Assembly: GCA_041394185.1 (NCBI GenBank)
Contig: JAWKIQ010000002.1
Span: 744,001-808,000, forward strand
Origin: Acidimicrobiales bacterium
GTDB taxonomy: Bacteria > Actinomycetota > Acidimicrobiia > Acidimicrobiales > Poriferisodalaceae
Length of the DNA: 64,000 nt
Direction: 5' to 3'
Positions 1 to 9,323 of this stretch are shown here, one piece after another (the stretch's first letter is position 1; every line of letters begins with the position of its first letter). Under the pieces are notes generated by a model. That model searched no databases, was not told the DNA's origin, and was given only the letters and a program-made list of their open reading frames with translations. Made by a program: the position numbers and the translations under genes.

Positions 1-168
1 TTCGCCGAGCAGGCCGACGAACACCACCACCGTGGCCAGGAACGAGCCGGCCGCGGCTGCTGTGGCCAGCCAACCCGCCAGGGGTTCGCCCAGCCGACGG
101 CCAAATACGACCAGGGTGAGGAATCCGGCGAGTGGCAGCGCCGGAACGAGCCAGATGAGTTCGAGCAC
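1..168 (-). CDS. nuoL: NADH-quinone oxidoreductase subunit L, N-terminal 56 codons (cut by window edge)
   Basis: A GTG codon at 168 opens a frame that runs off the left edge and encodes a hydrophobic start (VLELIWLVPALPLAGF), typical of the first helix of the antiporter-like proton-pumping subunit L of complex I. It lies 4 bp after the nuoK stop, the usual order K-L. Only about a tenth of the protein is present, so identification rests on this start and on position in the nuo operon. Confidence 0.85.
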   Translation of the reverse strand, partial: MLELIWLVPALPLAGFLTLVVFGRRLGEPLAGWLATAAAAGSFLATVVVFVGLLGE

Positions 169-172
169 TCCC

Positions 173-478
173 CTACCCCTTCATCAGGTTCAGATCGTCG
201 GCCGTAGCGCCGGGTTGGCGGCGCAAGATGGCCACCACCAGCCCCAAGCCAACCACGACCTCGGCCGCGGCTATGACCAGGACGAAGAACACCACGGTTT
301 GCCCCGCTACGTCGTTCAGCATTCGAGAGAAGGCGACGAACGACAGGTTGATGCCGTTCAGCATCAGCTCTACGCACATCAGCATCACCAGCGGGTTGCG
401 GCGTATCAGCAGGCCCACACCACCAATGATGAAAAGCAGCGCCCCGAGGACGAGGTACCAGTTACTCGTGACCTCCAT
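173..478 (-). CDS. nuoK: NADH-quinone oxidoreductase subunit K
   Basis: This 101-aa membrane protein has three hydrophobic helices (about residues 6-25, 31-50, 61-85) and two buried glutamates, in CVELMLNGINL and AAAEVVVGLGL, that family knowledge assigns to the proton path. Length and the motif NPLVMLMCVELMLN match NuoK. The start overlaps the nuoJ stop by one base, indicating translational coupling inside the nuo operon. Confidence 0.96.
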   Translation of the reverse strand: MEVTSNWYLVLGALLFIIGGVGLLIRRNPLVMLMCVELMLNGINLSFVAFSRMLNDVAGQTVVFFVLVIAAAEVVVGLGLVVAILRRQPGATADDLNLMKG

Positions 479-1026
479 CAGGACTCACCTCCAGAGGGTT
501 CCTCGAGTTCGGGCCGCGGCTTGCGAGACAAGATCACGGCGCCTATCACCGCCACGATCAGCAGGACGGAGGTCAGCTCGAAGGCGAACACGTACTGGTC
601 GAACAGCGAATAGGCCAGTTGCTTGACGTCGGCGACATCTTCGGAGATGGCGGTTCCGGCGGCGACCGGCGAGATCGGGTCGAGCTCGCGCACGATCAGG
701 AAACCCAGCACCCCCAGCCCCGCGAGCGCGAACAGGCCGGCGGCGTATTTCTGTGTGGGCATGACCTGTAGCTCGAGCTTGGTCTCGATGTCGACGCCCA
801 ACAACATGATGACGAACAGGAACATCACCACGATGGCACCGGCGTAGACGATGACCTGCACCGCGGCCAGAAAGTGCGCCTCCTGGGCCACGAAGTGCAC
901 GGCAATTCCGAACAAGGTCATGACGAGCATCAGCGCCGAGTGCACCGGGTTCTTGGCCAAGATGACGCCGACGGCGCCAACCAGGCAGATCGCGGCGGCG
1001 ACGATGAAAACGATGAGGTCGATCAT
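478..1026 (-). CDS. nuoJ: NADH-quinone oxidoreductase subunit J
   Basis: A 182-aa, five-helix protein of the complex I membrane arm. The segment VHSALMLVMTLFGIAVHFV and the following AAVQVIVYAGAIVVMFLFV contain the pi-bulge helix pattern (VYAGAI, V-M-FLFVIMLL) that defines NuoJ. It ends in a charged cytoplasmic tail. The start codon overlaps the nuoI stop (1023-1026), so the two are translationally coupled. Confidence 0.95.
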   Translation of the reverse strand: MIDLIVFIVAAAICLVGAVGVILAKNPVHSALMLVMTLFGIAVHFVAQEAHFLAAVQVIVYAGAIVVMFLFVIMLLGVDIETKLELQVMPTQKYAAGLFALAGLGVLGFLIVRELDPISPVAAGTAISEDVADVKQLAYSLFDQYVFAFELTSVLLIVAVIGAVILSRKPRPELEEPSGGES

Positions 1027-1646
1027 TGGTGGCCCTTCGACTCGCCTGCCGACGCTGACTGGCCGGCCTCAGGAGCCCTGACGCCTGCACCCAGGTCGCC
1101 GCTCCAGCCCACGACACCCTCGTAGCTGGCACGTCCCGAAGGCGATGTCGCCCTCAGCCAGCCAGACAGGTTGTCGCCGTCACCGTCGTGCCAAAGCTCC
1201 CACGGCTGGCGCTTGGGCTGGCCGTTGTCGTCTACGACCAGTTCGGCCTTTGTGTAGATGGCGTCGGCGCGGTTGGTGAAGGAGAACTCGAACAGCTTGG
1301 ACTCGGTGATGGCGCCGGTTGGACACGCCTCTACGCACAGGTCGCAGTGGATACAGCGCAGGTAGTTGATCTCGTAGACGTATCCGTAGCGTTCGCCGGG
1401 CGAGACCGGGTCGTCGATGGGGTTGTCGGCGCCTCGTACGTAGATGCACTTGGCAGGACACACACCGGCGCAGAGTTCGCAACCGATGCACTTCTCCATG
1501 CCGTCCTCGTAGCGGTTGAGGACATGGCGGCCGTGAAAGCGCGTTGGCTTGGGCCGCTTCTCTTTCGGGTATTCGGTGGTGACGCGCTCTTCGAAGAGGC
1601 GGTCGAAGGTGACCTTGAAACCCCTGACGTAGTCGAGCATGCCCAT
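1023..1646 (-). CDS. nuoI: NADH-quinone oxidoreductase subunit I (2[4Fe-4S])
   Basis: This 207-aa peripheral-arm subunit passes electrons from NuoG to NuoB. Two ferredoxin motifs are visible: CIGCELCAGVCP near residue 54 and CIHCDLCVEACP near residue 98, the ligands of clusters N6a and N6b. The N-terminus GFKVTFDRLFEE is the membrane-associated amphipathic part. The C-terminal 50 residues after the second cluster are a variable tail. It starts 2 bp after nuoH. Confidence 0.96.
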   Translation of the reverse strand: MGMLDYVRGFKVTFDRLFEERVTTEYPKEKRPKPTRFHGRHVLNRYEDGMEKCIGCELCAGVCPAKCIYVRGADNPIDDPVSPGERYGYVYEINYLRCIHCDLCVEACPTGAITESKLFEFSFTNRADAIYTKAELVVDDNGQPKRQPWELWHDGDGDNLSGWLRATSPSGRASYEGVVGWSGDLGAGVRAPEAGQSASAGESKGHQ

Positions 1647-1648
1647 GA

Positions 1649-2857
1649 TCAGCCTCCGACCTCGTCTTTGACAGCGTTGTCGCGTTCGTAAGCCCGGTCA
1701 CCGGCGGCGAATGCTGCTGTCAGCAGCGCCGTTGCACCCACCGCCAAGATGACGCCCACGACGATTGCGACAACGGCGTCGATGTTGCCCTCTTGCTGCT
1801 GCAGGATCGCCGCCCGGACGAGCAGCCACCCGAGCATCATCGGGATCAGCACTTTCCAGCCAAGGTGCATGAGCTGGTCGTAGCGCAGCCGGGGAAGGGT
1901 GGCGCGGAACCAGACGAACACGAACAGGAACACCAGCACCTTGGCGAAGAACCAGACGGTGGGCCACAACCAATCGAGCCCGAAGAAGATCGGGCCGGCG
2001 GGGCCGCCGAAGAACAAGGTGACCATGATGGCCGACATCGTGATGACGTTCATGAACTCGGCCAGGAAGAACAGGGCGAAACGGATCGACGAGTACTCGG
2101 TGTGGAAGCCGCCTACCAGTTCTTGTTCGGCCTCGACGAGATCGAAGGGCGGGCGGTTCAGCTCGGCGGTGGCGGCGATGAGGAACACGACGAATGGGAT
2201 GATGCCGCTGGCCAGGAAGAACCACGACCGGATTCCGCCGGCCTGCTCGAGGACGATGCCGTGGGTCGACAAGGTGCCCGACAGCAGCACCACCGCAACG
2301 ACCGACATGCCCAGAGCGGCTTCATAGGAAATCGCCTGTGCCGAGGCACGCACCGAGCCCAGCAGCGGGTACTTCGAACCCGACGACCAACCTGCGAGCA
2401 TGATTCCGTATACGGCGATCGATGACACAGCAAGCAGCAACAAGATGCCGATGGGCGGATCGGCCACCTGCACGAACGTCTCGCGTCCGCCGATGCTGAT
2501 GGTGCCGTTACGTCCGTCGGTGAATACGCCGCCTATGGGCACGATTGCAAAGGCCAGGAAGGCGGTGACCGCAGACAGATATGGCGCCAACCGGAACACC
2601 AACGGGTCGGAGTTGGCGGGCTTGAGGTCTTCTTTGAAGAAGAACTTCACACCGTCGGCGAACGTCTGCAGCAGGCCCCATGGCCCAGCGACGTTGGGGC
2701 CGATGCGGTTCTGCATGTCGCCCACGACCTTGCGTTCGAACCACACCATGAACATGGTGGCCACCAGCAAGAACACAAAGGCGATGACGACCTTGCCGCC
2801 CATGATGACGACATCCCAGCCGTCGACTCCGTCTGTGAACAGCGGATCACCGAACAC
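1649..2857 (-). CDS. nuoH: NADH-quinone oxidoreductase subunit H
   Basis: A 402-aa membrane subunit of complex I that forms the quinone entry channel with NuoB and NuoD. It shows about nine helices and the family blocks ERKVVGDMQNRIGPN, FFKEDLKP and ELNRPPFDLVEAEQELVGGFHTEY, the acidic loop that contacts the quinone cavity. The C-terminus carries one more predicted helix than the minimal bacterial form (about residues 360-385). Gap to nuoG is 30 bp. Confidence 0.97.
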   Translation of the reverse strand: MFGDPLFTDGVDGWDVVIMGGKVVIAFVFLLVATMFMVWFERKVVGDMQNRIGPNVAGPWGLLQTFADGVKFFFKEDLKPANSDPLVFRLAPYLSAVTAFLAFAIVPIGGVFTDGRNGTISIGGRETFVQVADPPIGILLLLAVSSIAVYGIMLAGWSSGSKYPLLGSVRASAQAISYEAALGMSVVAVVLLSGTLSTHGIVLEQAGGIRSWFFLASGIIPFVVFLIAATAELNRPPFDLVEAEQELVGGFHTEYSSIRFALFFLAEFMNVITMSAIMVTLFFGGPAGPIFFGLDWLWPTVWFFAKVLVFLFVFVWFRATLPRLRYDQLMHLGWKVLIPMMLGWLLVRAAILQQQEGNIDAVVAIVVGVILAVGATALLTAAFAAGDRAYERDNAVKDEVGG

Positions 2858-2887
2858 GGCGGGCCTCCCGGTCGAGTCGCAAGACGG

Positions 2888-5458
2888 TCATCGGGTCTCG
2901 ATCCTTATCTCGGTGACCGTGGTTTCGGAGCTGATCAGATCTGCAGCCGATACCCCTGGCTGGTTGAAGCCCATGAATGCCACGCCGCGCGGCACGGACG
3001 AATCGGCCGAGATGGCCAGCACCGTGGTGCCTCTCGACGAGGTGACGTTGACCCGTGAACCGCTGTCGATGCCGAGGCCGGACAACTCGGCGGGATGCAG
3101 CTTGAGGACCGCGTCTTGGGCCATGTTGGCCATGCTGGGCGACATGGCTGTGTGGGTGGCCAGGTCGTACAAGCGCCGGCGAGCCACGAGCCTCAGGGAA
3201 TAACCGTCGACCGCGGGCGGTGCGGCCAGCGCCGGAGCGGCCCAGCCGACAAAGTCAGGGACAGCTACGCCGACAGGTTCGGCCGCTTCGTCGGCATCGT
3301 CTGTTGCCTCGGTGGCTGCGTCCGCAGTGGTGTCATCGTCGTCGGCTGGTGATGCCTCGGCGACCGGCTCGACCTCGGTTTCGGGGGCCGCAGGCTTGGG
3401 CAGAGGCACCAGCACACCCTCGCTGTCGGCAGCGAGCAGTTCGGCGGTGCAACCGAAGTGGCTGGGGGCCAGCGCCTCGATCTCGTCCCAAATGTCTTGC
3501 AGCGACTCGAGGTGCAGGTCAGAGCCCAGACGCCAGGCCAGCTCGGCTGCGATCGTCCAATCGTCGCGAACCGTACCCGGCGCGGTCACCATGTATCCGA
3601 GGGTGCTGACGCGCCCCTCGATGTTGGTGGTGGTGCCGCCCGCTTCGGCGAACGTCGAAGTCGGCAAGACCACCCCGGCCCGCCTTACCGACGCGTTGGC
3701 GAAGGTGTCGACCGCGATGACCTCGGCGACTCCGGCAAACGCACGCTCGACCAGGTCGCGATCGGGGACATCGGACAGCGGGTCGGACCCGATGAGAAGC
3801 AATGTGTGAAGTCGGCCCGACGCCGCAGCCTCGAGCATCGCGATGGTGTCCATGCCCTGGTTGGCAGCGACATTCGACCACTTGGATGCATACCACTGGC
3901 GGCCGGCCTCGTCGTTGGCGATGCGCCCGGGCAGCAGGCCCGGTGCCAAGCCCATGTCGATGGCGCCGAACACGTTGCCGCGCCGCAGGACGGGCAGGAA
4001 CGTGGCCTCCGGCAGCTTCTCGAGCAGCACAGCGACGGCCTGCTCGACCTCGGCCGACGAGTCGGCCAACGACGGGCGCCCGACCACGACCACGGTGCGG
4101 CCAGACGCCATTTCCTGGCCCAGCGGACCCGCCATCAGCTCGTTGACCGCATGTGCCAACTCGCCCGGCCGGTATGTGTGAGCGACCTTTGCGTACTTGG
4201 TGAGCCCTGTCGGAACCGGTGCCAGCTCGACCAGCTTGGTGGCGTTCTCGGATGCTCCGCGCAGCCGCAGGTACAGGACCGGAAGCTCTTCTTTGAGGTC
4301 TGGCCCCAGCAACAGGACGTGGTCGGCAGAAGCGGCCTCGTTGATGGTGGCTCGCGGGAGTGCCAGCAACATCTCGGCGGTCAGGCCGTCGCCCAGCTGG
4401 GCATCGACGTTGTTGGTGTCGAGCACCGTGCGGGCGAACTTCGACCACGCGTACGCGTTCTCGTTGGACAGACGGGCGCCGCCGATGACACCGACCGACC
4501 CGTTTGCGGCACGCAGGGCCTCGGCGGCGGCGTCGAGCGCCGAGTTCCAGTCTGTGCCCACCAACTCTGCGTCGTTGGCACCGTTGCGAACATAGGGCTG
4601 TGTCAGGCGCTGATCGGAGTTGACAGCCTCGAACCCGAAACGGCCCTTGTCGCAGAGCCAGCCGTGGTTGACCGACTCGATGTCGACGCCCTGATAGCGC
4701 AGCAGTTCGTTGCGGCTGGACTGCACGGCCACCCGACAACCAACCGAACAGGTGGTGCAGGTGGATTCGACCTCGGCGAGGTCCCATGGCCGGGCCCGGA
4801 AGCGGTAGGGCTTGGCCGTGAGGGCACCCACCGGGCAGATCTGCACGGTGTTGCCAGAGAAGTACGAATTGAACGGATCGTCGGGGAAGGTCAGGACCTG
4901 GGTCTGGTTCCCCCGCTGCATGAAGCTGATCAGGGGGTCGCCGGCCACCTCGCGCGCGAAGCGCGTGCAGCGGTCGCACAGGATGCAGCGCTCGCGGTCG
5001 AGATAGACCAGGTCGCTGATCGGAATCGGCTTCTCGTAATGCCGCTTTTCTTCGACGAAGCGCGACTCGCCGGGACCAAAGGCCAGCGTCTGATCCTGCA
5101 AGGGGCATTCGCCACCCTTGTCACAGACCGGGCAGTCGAGCGGGTGGTTCACCAACAGCAGCTCGAGGATGCCCTCTTGGGCTCGCTTGACGCTTTCAGA
5201 CTCGGTGTCGACGACCATTCCGTCCGACACCGAAATCATGCACGAGGGCTGCAGGCCCGGACCACGTCCGGTGTCGATGTTGACGAGGCACTGGCGGCAC
5301 ATGCCCACCGAGCTCATGCGCGGGTGGTAGCAGAACCGGGGGATGTAGGTGCCGTTTCGCTCGGCAGCCTCGATGACCAGCTCGCCCGGTTTGGCGACGA
5401 CCTCGACCCCGTTGATGGTGACGGCAACACCTGGCGTAGCTTCGACTGCATCGCTCAT
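2888..5458 (-). CDS. nuoG: NADH-quinone oxidoreductase subunit G
   Basis: This 856-aa peripheral subunit carries an N-terminal [2Fe-2S] domain (CYHP through GMCRQCLVNI), a His/Cys-ligated [4Fe-4S] region, the pair CILCDRC near residue 155, and the set CTTCSVGC plus WLCDKG that corresponds to the optional N7 cluster. A molybdopterin-oxidoreductase-like fold without obvious cofactor residues follows. An acidic, low-complexity linker (about residues 690-735, rich in D, E, A, T) separates this from the last 110 residues, which resemble a molydopterin dinucleotide-binding C-terminal domain. The start overlaps the nuoF stop (ATGA). Confidence 0.96.
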   Translation of the reverse strand: MSDAVEATPGVAVTINGVEVVAKPGELVIEAAERNGTYIPRFCYHPRMSSVGMCRQCLVNIDTGRGPGLQPSCMISVSDGMVVDTESESVKRAQEGILELLLVNHPLDCPVCDKGGECPLQDQTLAFGPGESRFVEEKRHYEKPIPISDLVYLDRERCILCDRCTRFAREVAGDPLISFMQRGNQTQVLTFPDDPFNSYFSGNTVQICPVGALTAKPYRFRARPWDLAEVESTCTTCSVGCRVAVQSSRNELLRYQGVDIESVNHGWLCDKGRFGFEAVNSDQRLTQPYVRNGANDAELVGTDWNSALDAAAEALRAANGSVGVIGGARLSNENAYAWSKFARTVLDTNNVDAQLGDGLTAEMLLALPRATINEAASADHVLLLGPDLKEELPVLYLRLRGASENATKLVELAPVPTGLTKYAKVAHTYRPGELAHAVNELMAGPLGQEMASGRTVVVVGRPSLADSSAEVEQAVAVLLEKLPEATFLPVLRRGNVFGAIDMGLAPGLLPGRIANDEAGRQWYASKWSNVAANQGMDTIAMLEAAASGRLHTLLLIGSDPLSDVPDRDLVERAFAGVAEVIAVDTFANASVRRAGVVLPTSTFAEAGGTTTNIEGRVSTLGYMVTAPGTVRDDWTIAAELAWRLGSDLHLESLQDIWDEIEALAPSHFGCTAELLAADSEGVLVPLPKPAAPETEVEPVAEASPADDDDTTADAATEATDDADEAAEPVGVAVPDFVGWAAPALAAPPAVDGYSLRLVARRRLYDLATHTAMSPSMANMAQDAVLKLHPAELSGLGIDSGSRVNVTSSRGTTVLAISADSSVPRGVAFMGFNQPGVSAADLISSETTVTEIRIETR

Positions 5459-6894
5459 CGCGAGGCCTCCCCAGCGTGTGCTTTGGCGCCGATGGCGACC
5501 GGAACCGAGTTGGGCGAAACGGCGTCGTCGGGCAGCAGCTTGGCCTCGAACTCTTCACGGAACAGAGTGAGAGCCGAATGGACCGGGGCAAAGGCCGACG
5601 GGCCGACGAAGCAGATGGTCGTCATCTTGTACGGGAAGGGCTGCGCCTCGAGGCCCAGCTTCGAGCTGGACGCGTGCGGGAAGTCGCCGGGACAGATGCT
5701 CTCACCGACCTCGAGCAACAGGTCGAGGTCGCGGCGGGTGCCGTGGCCCCGCACGATTCGCGTGAGGATCTTCTCCAGCCAGGTGCCGCCCTCGCGGCAC
5801 GGAACACACTTGCCGCATGACTCGTGGGCGTAGAAGCGTGTCAGCGACAAAGCGGCTGTGGGGATGTCGGTTGTGTCGTCCATCACCATCACGGCGCCCG
5901 AACCCAGCATCGAACCAGCAGCACCGGCTTCGCGGCCCTCGAACGGAATATCGAGCTGTTCTGGAGTGAACCAGGGGGCGCTGCCGCCGCCCGGCACGAA
6001 GGCCTTCAGTTCGCGGCCCTCGAGCATGCCCTGGCAGTAGTCGTCGCCATAGATCAGGTCGCGGAACGTCGTCGTGCCGTTGACGATCTCGTAGACGCCC
6101 GGGCGCTTGACGTGGCCGGACACGGCCACCATGCGGGTTCCGGGCGAGGTCTCGGTGCCGATGGCGGTGTACGCGGTGGCGCCGTGGTTGAGGATCCAGG
6201 GCAGGTTCGACAACGTCTCGACGTTGTTGACGATCGTCGGTTGCCCGTACAAGCCGATGGCCGCTGGGAAGTAGGGCGGCTTCAGGCGCGGCATGCCTCG
6301 CTTGCCTTCGAGCGATTCGATGAGCGCCGTTTCCTCACCGACGACATAGGCGCCCGCGCCCCAGTGGAGAATGATGTCGACGCTGAAGTCGGTGCCCAGG
6401 ATGTTCTTGCCGACGAACCCGGCGGCATATGCGTCGTTGAGTGCCTGGGCGATCCGTTCGTGTGCCAGGGGCATCTCGCCGCGCACATATAAGAAGCACT
6501 GCGACAGGCCCACGGCGTAGCAGGCGATGAGGCAACCCTCGATCAGTTGGTGGGGGTCGCGCTCCATGAGCAGGCGGTCCTTGTAGGTGCCTGGCTCGGA
6601 TTCGTCGCCGTTCACGACCAGATAGCGGGGCCAAACGGTGGGAGGCATGAAGCCCCACTTGACACCCGCGGGGAAGCCTGCGCCTCCGCGGCCCAGAACG
6701 GTGGCGTTGCGCACCTCGTCGTGAACCTCGGACGGCGTCTTGGTGAGGGCGGTCTTGAGGCCCTCGTAGGCACCGGTGGCCATTGCTCGCTCGAAGGTGT
6801 AGCCGTCTTCGTGGTCGAAGCGCGACGTCACCACGCGAGGCGTCTCGTCGTTCGCGAAGAACCCGGGCGCATGTGGAATGGGGCGAACGGTCAT
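5455..6894 (-). CDS. nuoF: NADH-quinone oxidoreductase subunit F (FMN, NADH site)
   Basis: The 479-aa NADH-oxidising subunit of complex I. GRGGAGFPAGVKWGF is the FMN/NADH loop, and SCGKCVPCREGG near residue 365 supplies three cysteines of cluster N3. The ATG at 6894 is chosen because it overlaps the nuoE stop as ATGA and gives the family N-terminus; the open frame extends further upstream only as non-coding read-through. Confidence 0.97.
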   Translation of the reverse strand: MTVRPIPHAPGFFANDETPRVVTSRFDHEDGYTFERAMATGAYEGLKTALTKTPSEVHDEVRNATVLGRGGAGFPAGVKWGFMPPTVWPRYLVVNGDESEPGTYKDRLLMERDPHQLIEGCLIACYAVGLSQCFLYVRGEMPLAHERIAQALNDAYAAGFVGKNILGTDFSVDIILHWGAGAYVVGEETALIESLEGKRGMPRLKPPYFPAAIGLYGQPTIVNNVETLSNLPWILNHGATAYTAIGTETSPGTRMVAVSGHVKRPGVYEIVNGTTTFRDLIYGDDYCQGMLEGRELKAFVPGGGSAPWFTPEQLDIPFEGREAGAAGSMLGSGAVMVMDDTTDIPTAALSLTRFYAHESCGKCVPCREGGTWLEKILTRIVRGHGTRRDLDLLLEVGESICPGDFPHASSSKLGLEAQPFPYKMTTICFVGPSAFAPVHSALTLFREEFEAKLLPDDAVSPNSVPVAIGAKAHAGEASR

Positions 6895-7538
6895 GCACCC
6901 TCCTTCGACTCGGTGGGAAGCCAGGCCGGGGCACTGTCGACGTCTTCGGGTGGCACGGCGCCGACCCATTTGGCTGCCGGGATGTCCTGGCGGGTGCGGG
7001 CCAGCGTGCCGTGTGGCGGGATCTCGGCGTCGAGTCGCCCCGCCGCCAGGTCGTCGATGAGCTGATCGAATGCCTCGGTGGTGACCCGATAGCGGTGGCG
7101 GTAGTTGACCTGCAGCGTGGGCGCCTCGGTGCAGGCCGCCTGGCACTCGGCGTGCTCGAGGGTGAACAGACCGTCGGGGGTCGTGCCACCGGCGGTGATT
7201 CCGAGCTTTTGTTCGGCGTGGTGCATCAACGACTCGGAACCGAGCAGTTGACATGACATGGTGCCGCAGATGTTCACCACGTACTTGCCCACCGGGTGGA
7301 ACTTGAACATCTCGTAGAACGTGCCGGTGCCCTTGACCTCGGCAGGGGTGGCATCGACCAGTTCGGCGATCTCGATCATCGCCTCGTCGCAGATCCATCC
7401 GTGCTGCTCTTGGGCCAGGTGCAGCAGTGGAATCGTGGCCGAACGACGACGTGGATATCGAGCCACGATCGTCTCGGCGAGACTCCGGTTCTGGGGTGTG
7501 AAGAAGCTCATCGGTGTTTCATCTGATCGGGCCACCAT
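6891..7538 (-). CDS. nuoE: NADH-quinone oxidoreductase subunit E ([2Fe-2S])
   Basis: A 215-aa thioredoxin-fold subunit that holds cluster N1a, with ligands in CGTMSC and CQAAC. The ATG at 7538 overlaps the nuoD stop as TGATG; a second ATG ten codons in (MSFFTP) is possible. It is about 40 residues longer at the C-terminus than the E. coli form, a common actinobacterial extension. It forms the dehydrogenase module with NuoF. Confidence 0.95.
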   Translation of the reverse strand: MVARSDETPMSFFTPQNRSLAETIVARYPRRRSATIPLLHLAQEQHGWICDEAMIEIAELVDATPAEVKGTGTFYEMFKFHPVGKYVVNICGTMSCQLLGSESLMHHAEQKLGITAGGTTPDGLFTLEHAECQAACTEAPTLQVNYRHRYRVTTEAFDQLIDDLAAGRLDAEIPPHGTLARTRQDIPAAKWVGAVPPEDVDSAPAWLPTESKEGA

Positions 7539-8836
7539 CAGCGGTCGACCTCGCCCATGATCGGGTCGACCGACGAGATGACGGCCACGGCGTCGGCAAT
7601 GAGGCCCCCCTGGAGCAGGTGGGGCAGTGTCTGTAGGTTCACGAAGCTGGGTCCGCGGATGTGCATACGCACGGGCTTGGTCGAGCCGTCGCTGACGATG
7701 TAGCAGCCGAGCTCGCCGCGGGGCGACTCGACGGCGGCGTAAACCTCGCCCTCGGGCACGCTGAAACCCTGGGTGAAGATCTTGAAATGGTGGATCAGTG
7801 CCTCCATCGACTCGTCGATGCGGGCACGGGGCGGTGGGGTCACCTTGCGGTCGTCGCTGCGATAGTCGCCGCTGGGCATGCGCTCGAGGCACTGCTGGAC
7901 GATGCGCATCGACTCGCGTATCTCGTTGAGACGGATGGCATAGCGGTCGAAGGTGTCGCCGTAGGTACCGACGACCACGTCGAAGTCGACCTCGGGGTAG
8001 GCGAGGTAGGGCATGTCACGCCGCAGGTCCCAGGCGTAGCCGGTCGAGCGCAGAATTGGCCCGGTTGCTCCCAAAGCCACGGCGTCTTCGGTCGTGATGA
8101 CTCCGATGCCCTGGGTGCGATCGCGCCAGATCGGCTGGCCGGTCATGAGGATGTCGAACTCTTCGAGGCGCTCGGGCAGGCCCGACAGAAGGTTCGCCAC
8201 GCCATCTTCCCAACCATCGGGTAGGTCGGCGGCCACACCACCGGGGCGGATGTAGTTGTGGTTCATCCGCAGACCGGTGACGGTCTCGAAGAAGCGGAGT
8301 ACGTCCTCGCGCTCCTTCCAGCCGTACAACATCATGCCGACGGCGCCGAGGTCCATGCCGTTGGTGGCCAAGAACAGCAGGTGCGAGCTCATCCGGTTGA
8401 GCTCGGTCATGAGCATGCGGATCCAGGTGGCGCGCTCGGGTATTTCGATCTCGAGCAACTGCTCGACGGCCAGAGAGAAAGCCAGTTCGGAAAACAGCGG
8501 CGATGCGTAATCCATGCGAGTGACGTTGGTGCAGCCCTGCAGGAAGGTCAGGTCTTCGCCCGTCTTCTCCATGCCGGTGTGCAGATAGCCGATGATCGGC
8601 TTGCTGCGCACCACGGTTTCGCCCTGCAGCTCGAACATGACCCTGAGCACGCCGTGGGTCGACGGGTGCTGCGGGCCCATGTTGATGATCATCCGCTCGT
8701 CTTCGATGTCGGCCGCTATCTCGGCGGCACGGATCTCGGACAGGCGCAACACCTTGTCGTCGTGGAGGAGGGCCTGGCGAGAAGCCAGGATGCTGTCTGT
8801 ATCGATGTGGTCCGGTGAGTTCTCGGTGGTCGTCAT
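7538..8836 (-). CDS. nuoD: NADH-quinone oxidoreductase subunit D (49-kDa)
   Basis: This 432-aa hydrogenase-large-subunit homologue lines the quinone site of complex I. Recognisable blocks are INMGPQHPSTHGVLR, GYLHTGMEKTGE and the C-terminal RMHIRGPSFVNLQTLPHLL. The ATG at 8836 gives MTTTENSPDH as N-terminus and lies 1 bp before the nuoC stop, so upstream in-frame codons belong to nuoC sequence in another frame. The nuoC and nuoD genes are separate here, not fused. Confidence 0.97.
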   Translation of the reverse strand: MTTTENSPDHIDTDSILASRQALLHDDKVLRLSEIRAAEIAADIEDERMIINMGPQHPSTHGVLRVMFELQGETVVRSKPIIGYLHTGMEKTGEDLTFLQGCTNVTRMDYASPLFSELAFSLAVEQLLEIEIPERATWIRMLMTELNRMSSHLLFLATNGMDLGAVGMMLYGWKEREDVLRFFETVTGLRMNHNYIRPGGVAADLPDGWEDGVANLLSGLPERLEEFDILMTGQPIWRDRTQGIGVITTEDAVALGATGPILRSTGYAWDLRRDMPYLAYPEVDFDVVVGTYGDTFDRYAIRLNEIRESMRIVQQCLERMPSGDYRSDDRKVTPPPRARIDESMEALIHHFKIFTQGFSVPEGEVYAAVESPRGELGCYIVSDGSTKPVRMHIRGPSFVNLQTLPHLLQGGLIADAVAVISSVDPIMGEVDR

Positions 8837-8837
8837 G

Positions 8838-9323
8838 TCACCTGCCCTCCGGAGCCTTGAACTGAACTGGGATGCGGCCCATGGAGAAGTCCTTGCGGAG
8901 CGGGTAGCCCACCCAGTTCTCGGGCATGAGAATTCGGGTGTGGTCTGGGTGACCGTCGAAGGTGATGCCGAACATGTCGTAGGCCTCTCGCTCCATCGCC
9001 TCTGCACCCGGATGAAGGTCGACGATGGTCGGCACACTCTGGCCGTCGTCGAGCTGAACGCGCAGGCGAACCCGCCGACGCCCGACGAGGTCGAGGAGGT
9101 TGACGACCAACTCGAAGCGTTTGGCCGCTACGCCGTCGGCGACCGTGCGGTTGTCGAGGCCGAGGTAGTCGACGGCGGTGAGGTCGGCGCACATCGTGAA
9201 TCCCTGACCCAACAGAGCCACGACGGTGTCCTTGTATCCCGCCAAGTCAGGGTGAAGAACCTGTTGGCCCCGCGAGCTCGTCTCGACGACTCCGAGGGCA
9301 GCTGCATCTACGGCGGCGGTCAC
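8838..9323 (-). CDS. nuoC: NADH-quinone oxidoreductase subunit C (30-kDa)
   Basis: A 161-aa complex I subunit with the signature EREAYDMFGITFDGHPDHTR followed by WVGYPLRKDF. The GTG start at 9323 overlaps the nuoB stop (GTGA), which fits translational coupling. Any longer frame runs antisense to nothing but into nuoB. Length and C-terminus are normal for the family. Confidence 0.95.
   Translation of the reverse strand: MTAAVDAAALGVVETSSRGQQVLHPDLAGYKDTVVALLGQGFTMCADLTAVDYLGLDNRTVADGVAAKRFELVVNLLDLVGRRRVRLRVQLDDGQSVPTIVDLHPGAEAMEREAYDMFGITFDGHPDHTRILMPENWVGYPLRKDFSMGRIPVQFKAPEGR

Noticed and set aside
3458..5833. 791-codon plus-strand ORF opposite nuoG and nuoF
   Set aside because: Antisense to well-supported genes and typical of stop-poor shadow frames in GC-rich DNA.
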